Shown here piece by piece: positions 32,708-41,514 of a stretch of DNA of 57,636 nt. This DNA comes from CAYZXK01 sp964482395 (GTDB taxonomy: Bacteria; Planctomycetota; Phycisphaerae; UBA1845; Fen-1342): the NCBI GenBank assembly GCA_964482395.1, contig CAYZXK010000148.1, forward strand, positions 1-57,636, given 5' to 3'. The notes beneath the pieces were generated by a model, which saw only the letters and a program-made list of their open reading frames with translations, was not told the origin of the DNA and did not search any database. The translations under genes and the position numbers were made by a program. Each line of letters starts with the position of its first letter. Within the stretch, counting starts at the first letter, position 1.

Positions 32708-34408
32708 ATGGCCATCGACCATGGTTTCATGGAGAAGCTGACCGCTCTGTGCAAGCGGCGGGGGTTCATCTACCAGTCCAGTGAAATCTACGGCGGCATC
32801 GGCGGCTTCTGGGATTATGGTCCGCTGGGGGTGGAGCTGAAGCGGAACATCAAGGACCTGTGGTGGCACGACATGGTGACCAACCCGCCGATCGGCCCCG
32901 ACGGCCGCCAGGTCGAAATGGTCGGCCTGGACTGCTCCATAATCATGAACCCCAAGGTCTGGGAGGCCAGCGGGCACACGACCGGCTTCGCAGACCCCAT
33001 GGTGGACTGCCGTGAATCGAAGCAAAGGTACCGTGCCGACCAGTTAATGGTGATAGACCCGGCGCCGGCCGGTCACCAACCTGGGTCGGAGTCGGCGTGG
33101 AACCGCCTTTTCGCCTTCGTGGACGACGACCCGGCGTCCTACGAGGGGGCGCTTCGAAAGGCCAAACACTTTGCCCGGAAGCTGGGGGTTGCACTACCCG
33201 AGCCGCCCCCCGTGCTCCCGCTACTGCGAGTTCTGGAGAAGGTGGAACAATTGGCCGATATTGTCGGCCCCCACGCTGAGAACCCCGGGACGCTCACCGA
33301 GCCTCGGCAGTTCAACCTGATGTTCAAGACCTACGTCGGGGCCCTGGAGGACGCGGCAAGCGTCGCATACCTGCGTCCGGAGACCGCCCAGGGCATCTTC
33401 GCCAACTTCAAGAATGTCCTGGATACCACCCGGGTCAAGATTCCCTTCGGCATCGCCCAGATCGGCAAGTCCTTCCGCAACGAGATCAACCCGCGGAACT
33501 ACACCTTTCGCTCCCGCGAGTTCGAGCAGATGGAGATCGAGTTCTTCTGCCGGGGCACGGAGGCGGGGAGGCAGGCAGGCGCGCCGGGAGAGGTTACGGA
33601 CATGGACTGGTACGCCTTTTGGCGCAAGGTCCGCTACGATTGGTACGTTAATCTCGGCCTCAAGAGCGAGAAGCTGCGGCTGCGCGACCAGGGGCCGGAT
33701 GAGCTGGCGCACTACTCCAGGGCCTGCGCCGACATCGAATACCTCTTTCCATTCTCCGATGACTTCCAGGAGCTGGAGGGCGTGGCTCATCGCGGGAACT
33801 TCGACTTGACCCAGCATCAGAAGTTCAGCGGCAAAGACCTCACCTACTTCGACGCCGACGCCTGGGAGCGTGACAAGGCCGCCCGGGCGGCCGGCCCCGA
33901 GGGACCGTGGTCGAAGGAAGAAGAGAAGGAGCTGAAAAGCAAGCCGCCGTACCGCTTCCTGCCGACGGTGATCGAGCCCTCCGCCGGCGTGGACCGGGCC
34001 GCTCTAGCCTTCCTGTGCGAGGCGTACTGCGAGGACCAGGCCCCCGACGAGAATGGCGTCATGCAGGCCCGGGTGGTCATGAAGTTTCATCCCAAGCTGG
34101 CTCCGATCAAGGTCGCGGTGTTTCCACTGGTCAGTCGCGAGGGTATGCCGGACATCGCCGAGGCGATCTACAAGGATGTCAAAAAGCACATGCCCGCCTT
34201 TTTCGACGAGAAAGGTGCCATCGGCCGACGATATCGGCGGCAGGACGAAGCGGGCACGCCGTTTTGCGTGACCGTCGATGGCCAAACCCTCAGGGATGGC
34301 ACGGTCACGATCCGGGACCGCGATACGCTTCGGCAGGTGCGGGTGAGCAAAGAAGGGGTGGTGAGCTGGCTGAAGGAGAGAATCCAGGGTGCCGATGCGC
34401 GAGACTAG
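32708..34408 (+). CDS. glyS: Glycyl-tRNA synthetase (homodimeric class II type)
   Basis: 566 residues. It charges tRNA-Gly in the cytoplasm. It starts MAIDHGFMEKLTALCKRRGF with QSSEIYGGIGGFWDYGPLGV, and carries motif 2 (FRNEINPRNYTFRSREFEQ) and the LTEPRQFNLMFKT and YLRPETAQGIF segments of the eukaryote/archaea-like single-chain enzyme. Motif 3 and the anticodon domain follow (KVAVFPLVSREGM, RRYRRQDEAGTPFCVTVD). Between MVDCRESKQRYRADQL and LTEPRQFN lies an insert of about 80-90 residues in place of the usual short Cys-containing stretch. ATG 32708 has GAGGAG close upstream. The stop overlaps the convergent phosphoesterase stop by four bases (CTAG). Confidence 0.93.
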   Translation: MAIDHGFMEKLTALCKRRGFIYQSSEIYGGIGGFWDYGPLGVELKRNIKDLWWHDMVTNPPIGPDGRQVEMVGLDCSIIMNPKVWEASGHTTGFADPMVDCRESKQRYRADQLMVIDPAPAGHQPGSESAWNRLFAFVDDDPASYEGALRKAKHFARKLGVALPEPPPVLPLLRVLEKVEQLADIVGPHAENPGTLTEPRQFNLMFKTYVGALEDAASVAYLRPETAQGIFANFKNVLDTTRVKIPFGIAQIGKSFRNEINPRNYTFRSREFEQMEIEFFCRGTEAGRQAGAPGEVTDMDWYAFWRKVRYDWYVNLGLKSEKLRLRDQGPDELAHYSRACADIEYLFPFSDDFQELEGVAHRGNFDLTQHQKFSGKDLTYFDADAWERDKAARAAGPEGPWSKEEEKELKSKPPYRFLPTVIEPSAGVDRAALAFLCEAYCEDQAPDENGVMQARVVMKFHPKLAPIKVAVFPLVSREGMPDIAEAIYKDVKKHMPAFFDEKGAIGRRYRRQDEAGTPFCVTVDGQTLRDGTVTIRDRDTLRQVRVSKEGVVSWLKERIQGADARD

Positions 34409-35409
34409 CGTTCCGCCAGGGCGGCCAGCGTGGCATCGACCACCCGGGTGACGGCCTGGTCCAACGGGCCGGGTAGCCGAACGCCGGCCGCCCGGGCATG
34501 GCCGCCGCCCCCGAAACGGGAGGCCAATGCGGCGACGTCCAGCCACTGTCGACTGCGCAGGTTCACCCGCACCCGGCCGTCGGTCTCTTCGGTGAACAGC
34601 AGAGTAGCTTCGGTGCTGCCGAGCCGACTGGCTTCGTTGACCAAGTCCTCAGTCATGGAGCCATCAGCCCCCGCGGCCGCCAGATCGGCCGCCGCCAATC
34701 GCATGACGGCCAGCCGGCCGTCGGCCAGTAGCTCCAGCGACTGAAGCATCCGCCCGATCAAGCGCAATCGGGCCGGCGGATCCTGTTCGTAAACCGAGTG
34801 GTAGATCAGATGCGGTTGTGCTCCGGCCCGGGCCAGTTGGGCAGCCATCTCGAGCATTCGCGGGTCGGTGTTGGGAAAGCGGAACCAACCGCAGTCCGTG
34901 CCGAGACCGACCATCAGGGCGGTCGCGATCGGCGGCGTGCAGCTCAAACCGACCGCCTGGAGCCACTCGGCTATCAACAGGCAAACCGCCCCAGCGGTCT
35001 GGTCCAACAGTCGCAGGTCACCGGGGCGGGTGGCTATGGGATCGCGGGTTGGGTGATGGTCGATGACCAGGGTGCGGGGGGCCTGGGGCAGGTAATCGGC
35101 GATGGCCTCGAGCTGCGACCAGGCGCAGGTGTCCAGGATGACCAGGGCATCGCATTCGGCCGTCAGGACTTGCCGGCTGGCTTGCCAATCGTGCCAGGCG
35201 ACCAATCCCCGCAGCAAGCCATACCGTTGGGGGAAGGGCTCGAACAACGCCGGACGCGGCTCCAGCCCCAGCTCGGGCAGGGCCAGCGTCATGGCGGTCA
35301 AGGCCCCGATCGCGTCCCCGTCCGGTCGCCGGTGCGTGACCAGCAGTGGTCGGCGGCATTCCTTCAGCCAGTCGCGTACATTGCGGTACGAGTGGTGGTC
35401 GGGCATCAT
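34405..35409 (-). CDS. DHH/DHHA1 phosphoesterase (NrnA-like)
   Basis: 334 residues. All family motifs are present: LLVTHRRPDGDAIGA (residues 23-36), D92 in LDTCAW, the DHH triad at 116-118 (LVIDHHPT), GTDCGWFRFPNT, and the C-terminal DHHA1 motif FGGGGHARAAG. Relatives degrade short oligoribonucleotides and 3'-phosphoadenosine 5'-phosphate (NrnA) or cyclic dinucleotides, using Mn in the cytoplasm; there is no PAS/GGDEF part, so NrnA-like is the best call. Its start is only 12 bases from the divergent DUF89 gene. Two ATGs (35409, 35406) are possible and neither has a good ribosome site. Confidence 0.88.
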   Translation of the reverse strand: MMPDHHSYRNVRDWLKECRRPLLVTHRRPDGDAIGALTAMTLALPELGLEPRPALFEPFPQRYGLLRGLVAWHDWQASRQVLTAECDALVILDTCAWSQLEAIADYLPQAPRTLVIDHHPTRDPIATRPGDLRLLDQTAGAVCLLIAEWLQAVGLSCTPPIATALMVGLGTDCGWFRFPNTDPRMLEMAAQLARAGAQPHLIYHSVYEQDPPARLRLIGRMLQSLELLADGRLAVMRLAAADLAAAGADGSMTEDLVNEASRLGSTEATLLFTEETDGRVRVNLRSRQWLDVAALASRFGGGGHARAAGVRLPGPLDQAVTRVVDATLAALAER

Positions 35410-35421
35410 GCTGGAGATTGT

Positions 35422-36546
35422 ATGCGGTTGGAGAATTGGCGACAGGACAAGTCAGCGGCGACCTTGCCGCTGCCCCAGCTAGCCGACCCGGAGAGTTATC
35501 GCCCCTGCGACTGGGACCTGCGGGCCGATCGGGAGGGTCTGGCCTATTGGCACGGCCTGTTTCGCTGGCATCTGGACCGGGTGCTGTTGCCGCTGATTGA
35601 CGAGGAGTATCGTCCGCTGATCGGGCTTCGCCGGCGATTCCGCAACGACTACCTGGCGGCCTTCGACGCGCTGCGGGATCACGCCGACCGCTATCCGCAG
35701 GTTGACATCCTGTGGTTTACTGAGCTGCGCCGGGAGGTGATGGCCCGGTACGGCTTCGATGACCCGTTCCAGGCGATCAAGCAGCGCGAGAACCAGACCG
35801 CGTTGGGGCTTCTGCCGGGGCTGCTGGCCGAGCTGGACCAGGCCGGGCGGTCAGCTCAGGAGGAGCTGCTCGTCCGGGGTCTGATGGCCGGAAATCTGTT
35901 TGACCTCGGGGCGGTGGCGACCGTGGAACGCCATTGCAACGGGCAACTCGCGTTCGCCCAGGCCCGAGCCGCTCAGCCGTCGCGGCCCTGGCTGCACGAC
36001 GACGTCGAAAGCTGGTGGCGGCGCTGGAGGGTCGGCCAGCCATACCGCCACGCCGTGTTTTTCGTGGACAACGCCGGGAGCGACCTGGTTCTGGGCTGCC
36101 TGCCGCTGGCCCGCTGGATGGCGGAGGCCGGCACGGTCGTGACCCTGGCGGCCAACTCCGGCCCGAGCCTGAACGATATCACCGCGACCGAACTGGAGAC
36201 GTTGTTGCGGCAGTCAGCCGAGCTGGACGCACGGCTGAAAGCCGCGTGCGCCGACGGCCGTCTGCGGGTGGCCGCTACCGGCATGCAGCTTCCGCTGCTG
36301 GACCTGAGCCGACTGTCCGAGCCGCTGGTCCGAGAAGCTGGCGATGTGGACCTGATAATTGTGCACGGGATGGGTCGAGCGATCGAAAGCAATTTTGGGG
36401 CCGCTTTGGCCTGCGACGGGCTGTGGACCGCGGTGCTCAAGGATGAAGCGGTGGCGGCCCGCGTCGGAGGCAAGCTGTTCGACTGCGTGTTCCGCTTCCG
36501 GCCTGCGCAGCGCGGCGGCGGGCGGCTCAGGAGCTATCAGCCATGA
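35422..36546 (+). CDS. DUF89/ARMT1-type damage-control phosphatase, PANK4 C-terminal-like
   Basis: 374 residues. The sequence follows the phosphatase domain of human/plant PANK4 closely: LPQLADPESYRPCDWDL, GLMAGNLFDLGA (N158, D161), VFFVDNAGSDLVLGCLPLAR (D216, N217, D221: metal site), LAANSGPSLNDITATE, and VHGMGRAIESNFGAALACDG followed by GGKLFDCVFRF. In PANK4 this domain removes phosphate from 4'-phosphopantetheine and its oxidised or damaged forms, limiting CoA synthesis. No kinase domain is attached here. The ATG has GGAG upstream; the stop overlaps the YjbQ gene start (ATGA), so both proteins are probably made together. Confidence 0.85.
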   Translation: MRLENWRQDKSAATLPLPQLADPESYRPCDWDLRADREGLAYWHGLFRWHLDRVLLPLIDEEYRPLIGLRRRFRNDYLAAFDALRDHADRYPQVDILWFTELRREVMARYGFDDPFQAIKQRENQTALGLLPGLLAELDQAGRSAQEELLVRGLMAGNLFDLGAVATVERHCNGQLAFAQARAAQPSRPWLHDDVESWWRRWRVGQPYRHAVFFVDNAGSDLVLGCLPLARWMAEAGTVVTLAANSGPSLNDITATELETLLRQSAELDARLKAACADGRLRVAATGMQLPLLDLSRLSEPLVREAGDVDLIIVHGMGRAIESNFGAALACDGLWTAVLKDEAVAARVGGKLFDCVFRFRPAQRGGGRLRSYQP

Positions 36547-36962
36547 CTTACGCGGACCGCTTCCAGGTCAGCACTCACGGGAACACCCACGTGGTGGACA
36601 TAACCGAGCAGGTCAGCCGCGTGGTAGCGGCCTCCGGGATCAGTCAGGGCATACTGGTGGTGTTCGTGGTCGGCTCGACCGCCGGCATTACCACCACCGA
36701 AGCCGAGCCCGGCCTGATGACCCACGACTTGAAGGCGTTCTTCGATCGGCTGGCGCCCGCGGACCTGTACTACAAGCACGAGGAAACCTGGCACGACGAC
36801 AACGGGCATGCCCATGTGCGGGCCTCCGCCCTGGGACCGTCGCTGACCGTGCCGATCGTGGATGGCCGCATGACGCTGGGAACCTGGCAGCAGATCGTGC
36901 TGCTGGATTTCGATACTCGCGGCCGGCGGAGGGACGTGGTGGTCCGCATTGTAGGTGAATAA
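36543..36962 (+). CDS. YjbQ/UPF0047 family protein
   Basis: 139 residues, the usual size. Conserved positions are GILVVFVVGSTAGITTTE, PGLMTHDLKAFFDRLAP, and the His-rich YYKHEETWHDDNGHAHVRA segment that forms the metal/active site, then GTWQQIVLLDFDTRG at the end. Members have weak thiamine-phosphate synthase activity in vitro and are widespread, but their physiological role is unclear. The ATG lies inside the stop of the DUF89 phosphatase gene, which makes a shared metabolite-repair role attractive, though unproven. Confidence 0.9.
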   Translation: MTYADRFQVSTHGNTHVVDITEQVSRVVAASGISQGILVVFVVGSTAGITTTEAEPGLMTHDLKAFFDRLAPADLYYKHEETWHDDNGHAHVRASALGPSLTVPIVDGRMTLGTWQQIVLLDFDTRGRRRDVVVRIVGE

Positions 36963-36996
36963 GCGGTCGGCGGGCTCCGGGGCCGGCGAGTGAGCG

Positions 36997-37635
36997 TCAC
37001 CGCCCCGGGCGTCTGGCACCCTGGCAATTCCAGCATATGTCGAAGTGGCCGGGGTTCTCCTCGCCGCAGCCCCGGCAGATCCAAAAAGAGGTTCGGGCCT
37101 TGACGCGGGCTGCGGCCATTTCCACGCGGGCCGCCTGGAGCAAACCGAGCACCTCGAAGAAGAACTCGCTGGGCACTCGCAGGCCACTCAGGTTGATGGC
37201 CTGCCCGCCATAGATTTCGGCCAGACTTTTGGCCGCGACCGGGAAGTAAGGCACCGCCTCGGCGGCCAGCAGGGCCTGGACGCCGGCGATCGGCAACGAC
37301 CCGCACAGGCCGGCGTCCAGAACGAACCACTGACCGGGCGGCCGGAATGCCTGCGGGTCAAATGCCTCTCCGCACTGAGGGCAGCGGTGCTCGGGCAGGC
37401 CGCGCAGCGGCCGCCGACAGGTCGGGCAGGTCAGACCCCAATCCGGGACTGGCAGCTCATTTCCACTTACCCGCGGGTTGCGCAATCGGGTCCAGGGCCG
37501 GATCAGCTCGCGGATGCTGATTCGCAGGCCACACTCCGGGCAGCGGTGGGAGGGCAGTCCGCGGAGCGGATAGCCGCAGCCCGGACATTGCAGTCCCCAA
37601 TCGGGAATCGGCAGTTGCTCCAAATCGATGTCCAC
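36997..37635 (-). CDS. Multi-zinc-ribbon protein with DUF2007-like middle
   Basis: About 212 residues from GTG 37635. Two near-identical zinc-ribbon modules come first, each reading LPxPDWGLxCPxCxxPLRGL followed by PxHRCPxCG. A middle domain (AGVQALLAAEAVPYFPV...INLSGLRVP) resembles DUF2007. A C-terminal ribbon follows (FWICRGCGEENPGHFDICWN, then CQG). All Cys pairs are intact. The frame stays open up to 37836, antisense to the bacterioferritin start, but that extension is Arg/Pro/Gly-rich and not domain-like. A TATAAT lies seven bases before the GTG. Function unknown; such modules suggest protein or nucleic-acid binding. Confidence 0.7.
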   Translation of the reverse strand: MDIDLEQLPIPDWGLQCPGCGYPLRGLPSHRCPECGLRISIRELIRPWTRLRNPRVSGNELPVPDWGLTCPTCRRPLRGLPEHRCPQCGEAFDPQAFRPPGQWFVLDAGLCGSLPIAGVQALLAAEAVPYFPVAAKSLAEIYGGQAINLSGLRVPSEFFFEVLGLLQAARVEMAAARVKARTSFWICRGCGEENPGHFDICWNCQGARRPGR

Positions 37636-37686
37636 CTCGTCGATTATACGGCCGGGCCGGCCGGCTTCTGGGGCCCGCTGACCGCC

Positions 37687-37715
37687 TTGCTCGCCAGCGA
37701 TCGGTGGGCTAGCAT
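37687..37715 (+). promoter_or_regulatory. Likely sigma70 promoter of bacterioferritin
   Basis: TTGCTC (37687-37692), a 17-base spacer and TAGCAT (37710-37715). Transcription would start near 37722, leaving a leader of about 46 bases before ATG 37769. No Fur-type palindrome is evident around it. Confidence 0.45.
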
Positions 37716-37768
37716 GCCAACCCGGCTGCCCGTCGGGATGGCGAGCTTTCTGCAAACGGAGGTAGACG

Positions 37769-38239
37769 ATGAAGGGTGATCCGAAACTGATCCAGACGCT
37801 CAACGAATTGCTGGCGGAGGAGCTGACGGCCATCAATCAGTACATGGTCCATTCTGAGATGTGTGACAGTTGGGGCTACGAGCGGCTGCACAAGAAGGTG
37901 GAGGCCCGGGCCATCACTGAAATGAAGCACGCCGAGCGGCTGATCGGCCGGATCCTCTTTCTGGAGGGCGTTCCGAAGGTCGACAAGCTGGGCAAGATGC
38001 AGATCGGGCCGGACGTGCCCAAGCAGTTTGCCGCCGATTTGAAGGCCGAGTTGCACGCCGTCAAGATGTACAACCAGGCCATCCACCTGGCCGACCGGGT
38101 CTCTGACGCCGCCACCCGCGACATGCTGCTGGACATTCTGAAAGACGAAGACGCGCACGTCGACGAGCTGGAGGAGCAGCAGGATCAGATCAAACAGATG
38201 GGGCTGCAAATCTTTCTGGCCGAGCAGACCCGGGAATAG
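37769..38239 (+). CDS. bfr: Bacterioferritin
   Basis: 156 residues, standard length. All ferroxidase ligands sit at canonical numbers: E18, E51, H54, E94, E127 and H130. The haem-ligating Met is M52 (TEMKHAERLIGRILFLEG). It should form a 24-subunit iron-storage shell with haem between subunits. GGAGGT lies six bases before the ATG. A FAD/Fe-S oxidoreductase gene starts five bases after the stop, so the two are probably co-transcribed; an iron supply or redox link is possible. Confidence 0.95.
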   Translation: MKGDPKLIQTLNELLAEELTAINQYMVHSEMCDSWGYERLHKKVEARAITEMKHAERLIGRILFLEGVPKVDKLGKMQIGPDVPKQFAADLKAELHAVKMYNQAIHLADRVSDAATRDMLLDILKDEDAHVDELEEQQDQIKQMGLQIFLAEQTRE

Positions 38240-38244
38240 CGACA

Positions 38245-41145
38245 GTGACGGCCGGGTTGGCCGGCCTGGAGCGGGAACTGTCCGCGGCCCTGGCCGGCGA
38301 GCTGCACACCGATCGTCTCTGGTGCACTCTCTACGCCACTGACGCCAGCATCTACCAGATCGTCCCCGACGGCGTGGTCCTGCCCCGGTCAGTGGCGGAC
38401 GTCGTCGCTACGGTAAAAGCCTGCGGCCGGCATGGCGTGCCGCTGACCGCCCGGGGCGCCGGCACCGGACTGACCGGGGGGGCGGTCAATCGCGGTCTCC
38501 AGCTCGATTGCTCCCGCTATCTGAACCGCATCCTCAATATCGACCCCGGCGCTGGCACAGCCCGGGTCGAACCGGGCGTAGTACTGGATGAGCTGAACGC
38601 GGCGGTCAAGCCGCACGGCCTGCACTTCGCACCCGACGTCGCGACCAGCAACCGGGCCACGCTGGGCGGAATGATCGCCAACAACTCCTGCGGCGCGCAC
38701 TCCCTGCTGTACGGACGCACCGTCGATCATCTGCTCAGTGTCGAAGTGGTGCTGGCCGATGGGTCGGTCTGCACCTGGGGAGCGGGGTCAGATGCTACGG
38801 ATAACCCGCTGGCCCAGCGCTGCAACCAGGTTCTTGCGACGGTGGTCCGCGACTATCGCGACGAGATCGCGGCCCGTTTTCCCAAGCTGCTGCGCAGCAA
38901 CGCCGGCTACGCCCTCGACCGACTCCATACCGCCGGCGGAAGGGTAAACGCCGAGACCGTAATCTGCGGCAGCGAGGGCACGCTGGCCATCATCGTCGGG
39001 GCGACGCTCCGGCTCACCCCTCTGCCACGTTGCAGGGGCCTGCTGGTGGTTCAGTTCGACGAGTTGCTGGCGGCCTTGGAGGTCGTCAGTCCGATCCTCG
39101 AACACCGGCCGGCCGCCGTCGAGTTGATCGACGACCTGATCCTGGATGCCACCCGCGACCACCCGGGACTGGCCGGCCGGCGATGGTGGGTGACCGGAGC
39201 ACCCAAAGCCGTCCTGGTCTGCGAGCTTTTCGACCAGGACCAGGCTCGGCTGAAAAAGCGGCTGGCCGAACTGGAGTCGGACCTGCGGAGCCGATCCGGG
39301 GCGCAAAACTATCAGATCATCACCGATCCGGCCGCCCAGGCCGACGTGTGGCAGGTCCGCAAGTCCGGACTGGGGCTGCTGATGTCCCGGCCCGGGGATC
39401 GGCGGCCGTATGCCTTCATCGAGGACGCCGCGGTCGATCCGGCCAGGTTGCCACAGTACATTCAGCGGCTGGACCAGCTTTTGGCGGAAGAAGGCATAGA
39501 GCGAACGGGCCACTACGCCCACGCCTCGGTTGGATGCCTCCACGTGCGGCCGGCCCTGGACCTCAAGTCGGCCGACGACATTCAGCGGATGCGGCGGATC
39601 GCGGAGCGAGTTTGCTCCCTGGTGGCGGAGCTGGGGGGGACGATGAACGGGGAGCACGGGGACGGAATCGCTTGCTCAATTTGGCTTGAGAAGTTGTACG
39701 GGGCGCGCCTGGTCGAGGCGTTCAGGACCATCAAGAGCGTGTTCGACCCCCTGGGGATTCTGAATCCGGGCAAGATCGTCGATCCGCTGCCCATGGACGC
39801 CAATCTGCGCTACGGGGCGGGCTATCAGTCGCAACAGCCAACCACGATCCTGGATTTCAGCACCTGGGGCGGCCTGGCCGGCCTGGCCGAGATGTGCACC
39901 GGGATCGGCGAGTGCCGGCAGCGGCTGACCGGCACCATGTGCCCGTCCTATATGGCGACCGGCTCGGAGCTGCACACAACGCGGGCCCGGGCGAACGCTC
40001 TGCGAGTCGCGCTGTCCAACCGCGGCCCGCTGGCCGGGCTAGGCGATCCGGCCCTCGATCAGGTGATGGACTTGTGCCTGAGCTGCAAGGCCTGCCGCAA
40101 AGAATGCCCCAGCGGCGTCGACTTGGCCCGCTTGAAGACGGAATGGCTGGCCCACCGCAACCGGATCCGGGGCGTGCCACGCCGCAGCCGATTGATCACA
40201 GAGATTCCCCGGCTGGTCCGGCTGGCCAGTCAGTTGGCTCCGGTCAGCAACCGGATCATGCGGCACAGGATCACGGGGGTAATTCTGGAGCACTGGTTTG
40301 GTCTGGACCACCGATTTCCGCTGCCGCCGTTGGCTCGGCCTACCTTCAGGCAATGGTGGGCCGCCCGCGACCGGAGGGCAACCGGTCCGCCCCCCGGCGG
40401 GCAGGCGCGACCGCCAGTTGTGTACTTCGTGGACACCTGGACCAACTTTTTCCTGCCGCAGGTAGGCCAGGCGACGGTCAAGGTGCTGGAAGCGCTGGGG
40501 TATCAGGTGCGGGTCCCGCCAGTGGAATGCTGCGGGCGCCCGCTGATAAGCAAAGGACTGCTGAGGGAGGCCGCTGCTCTGGCCGAGGCGAACGTGCGGA
40601 TACTGGCGCCGTATGCCGAGCGGGACATCTGGATAGTCGGAAGCGAGCCGAGTTGCATTTCCGTGCTGCTGGACGAGCTGCCGCAGCTCGTCCGCACGTC
40701 GGCAGCCCGCTGCGTCGCCGCGCATGCGACCACGATCGAATCTTTCGTCGTCCGACACCTGCGCGAGCATCCCCAGACCCTTCGGGTTCGCAGCCGGACG
40801 GTCCGGCTGCTCTACCACGGCCACTGCCACCAAAAGGCCCTGCTGGGAACCGAGGATGCGATGGCCTTGCTCAATGCGTGCACTGGCGGCCAGGCCAGCG
40901 AGATCGACAGCGGCTGCTGCGGGATGGCCGGCAGCTTCGGCCACGAAGTGGAGCATTACGAAGTGGCCAGGGCGATTGGCGAGCTGCGACTGTTCCCGGC
41001 CATCCGGGCCCGAGGTGAGGCGCAGGTGGCGATTTCGGGCTTCAGTTGTCGCCAGCATATCGAGCACCACCTCGGCGTGCCGGCCCGGCATCCGATCGAG
41101 TACCTGGCTGAAGCGATCGACGCCGGCCCAGTGCAAAGTCGCTAG
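38245..41145 (+). CDS. FAD-linked oxidase / Fe-S protein fusion (YdiJ/D-lactate dehydrogenase-like)
   Basis: 966 residues from GTG 38245. The N-terminal half is a PCMH-type FAD domain plus FAD-linked oxidase C-terminal domain (VPLTARGAGTGLTGGAV, NNSCGAHSLLYGRTVDHLL, GGTMNGEHGDGIACSIWLEK, LGILNPGKIVD). The second half has two 4Fe-4S binding stretches (GECRQRLTGTMCPSYMAT and CLSCKACRKECPSG) and two CCG cysteine-rich domains (VECCGRPLISKGLL, SGCCGMAGSFGHE). This is the layout of the large FAD/Fe-S D-2-hydroxyacid dehydrogenases (YdiJ, Dld-II). It would oxidise D-lactate or D-2-hydroxyglutarate and pass electrons to the quinone or cytochrome pool. The substrate is not determined. Confidence 0.9.
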   Translation: MTAGLAGLERELSAALAGELHTDRLWCTLYATDASIYQIVPDGVVLPRSVADVVATVKACGRHGVPLTARGAGTGLTGGAVNRGLQLDCSRYLNRILNIDPGAGTARVEPGVVLDELNAAVKPHGLHFAPDVATSNRATLGGMIANNSCGAHSLLYGRTVDHLLSVEVVLADGSVCTWGAGSDATDNPLAQRCNQVLATVVRDYRDEIAARFPKLLRSNAGYALDRLHTAGGRVNAETVICGSEGTLAIIVGATLRLTPLPRCRGLLVVQFDELLAALEVVSPILEHRPAAVELIDDLILDATRDHPGLAGRRWWVTGAPKAVLVCELFDQDQARLKKRLAELESDLRSRSGAQNYQIITDPAAQADVWQVRKSGLGLLMSRPGDRRPYAFIEDAAVDPARLPQYIQRLDQLLAEEGIERTGHYAHASVGCLHVRPALDLKSADDIQRMRRIAERVCSLVAELGGTMNGEHGDGIACSIWLEKLYGARLVEAFRTIKSVFDPLGILNPGKIVDPLPMDANLRYGAGYQSQQPTTILDFSTWGGLAGLAEMCTGIGECRQRLTGTMCPSYMATGSELHTTRARANALRVALSNRGPLAGLGDPALDQVMDLCLSCKACRKECPSGVDLARLKTEWLAHRNRIRGVPRRSRLITEIPRLVRLASQLAPVSNRIMRHRITGVILEHWFGLDHRFPLPPLARPTFRQWWAARDRRATGPPPGGQARPPVVYFVDTWTNFFLPQVGQATVKVLEALGYQVRVPPVECCGRPLISKGLLREAAALAEANVRILAPYAERDIWIVGSEPSCISVLLDELPQLVRTSAARCVAAHATTIESFVVRHLREHPQTLRVRSRTVRLLYHGHCHQKALLGTEDAMALLNACTGGQASEIDSGCCGMAGSFGHEVEHYEVARAIGELRLFPAIRARGEAQVAISGFSCRQHIEHHLGVPARHPIEYLAEAIDAGPVQSR

Positions 41146-41514
41146 TGCACTTCGCGGCCGGCCAACGTCGCGACAGGCTTTGACAATGCTGACCGGCCAC
41201 GTCGCCGGAGGCTGAATCCGGCCACGGAACGCGGGCATCCGATGTCAGGCGGAACAATTCGCCGCCGGCCGGGATCGTCCAGGACGCGCGTCCGGGCCGG
41301 TTATGCGCTTGCGGGGTTGGGTTCGGATCCGCGCCTACGCTTGGGGCTTCGATCGGCGGAGTCGAGCGGGTGACCGGTCGGCTGATCGTGTATCATTCCA
41401 CCCAGCGAGCCGGACAGCGTGATCCGGTGGAGGGATCTCTCTCGTTTGCAGCCTGCAATCCTTCAGCTTATGTCGCTGAGGTCAAAACAGGCTGAAAACT
41501 GGAGGCATGCCACT
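41146..41514. other. 369-base gap without a gene
   Basis: I see no coding region. TATCAT at 41391-41396 is a possible -10 box, but the nearest -35-like element is at a 14-base spacing, so no promoter is called. The ribosome site of the peptidase gene (GGAGG, 41501-41505) lies at the right end. Confidence 0.4.

Noticed and set aside
40039..41238. Minus-strand open frame of 399 codons opposite the Fe-S half of the YdiJ-like gene
   Set aside because: Opposite conserved Cys-rich domains; its own sequence has no recognisable motif.
41371..41396. Promoter pair TGACCG and TATCAT before the M14 peptidase
   Set aside because: The spacer is only 14 bases and the -35 element is poor.
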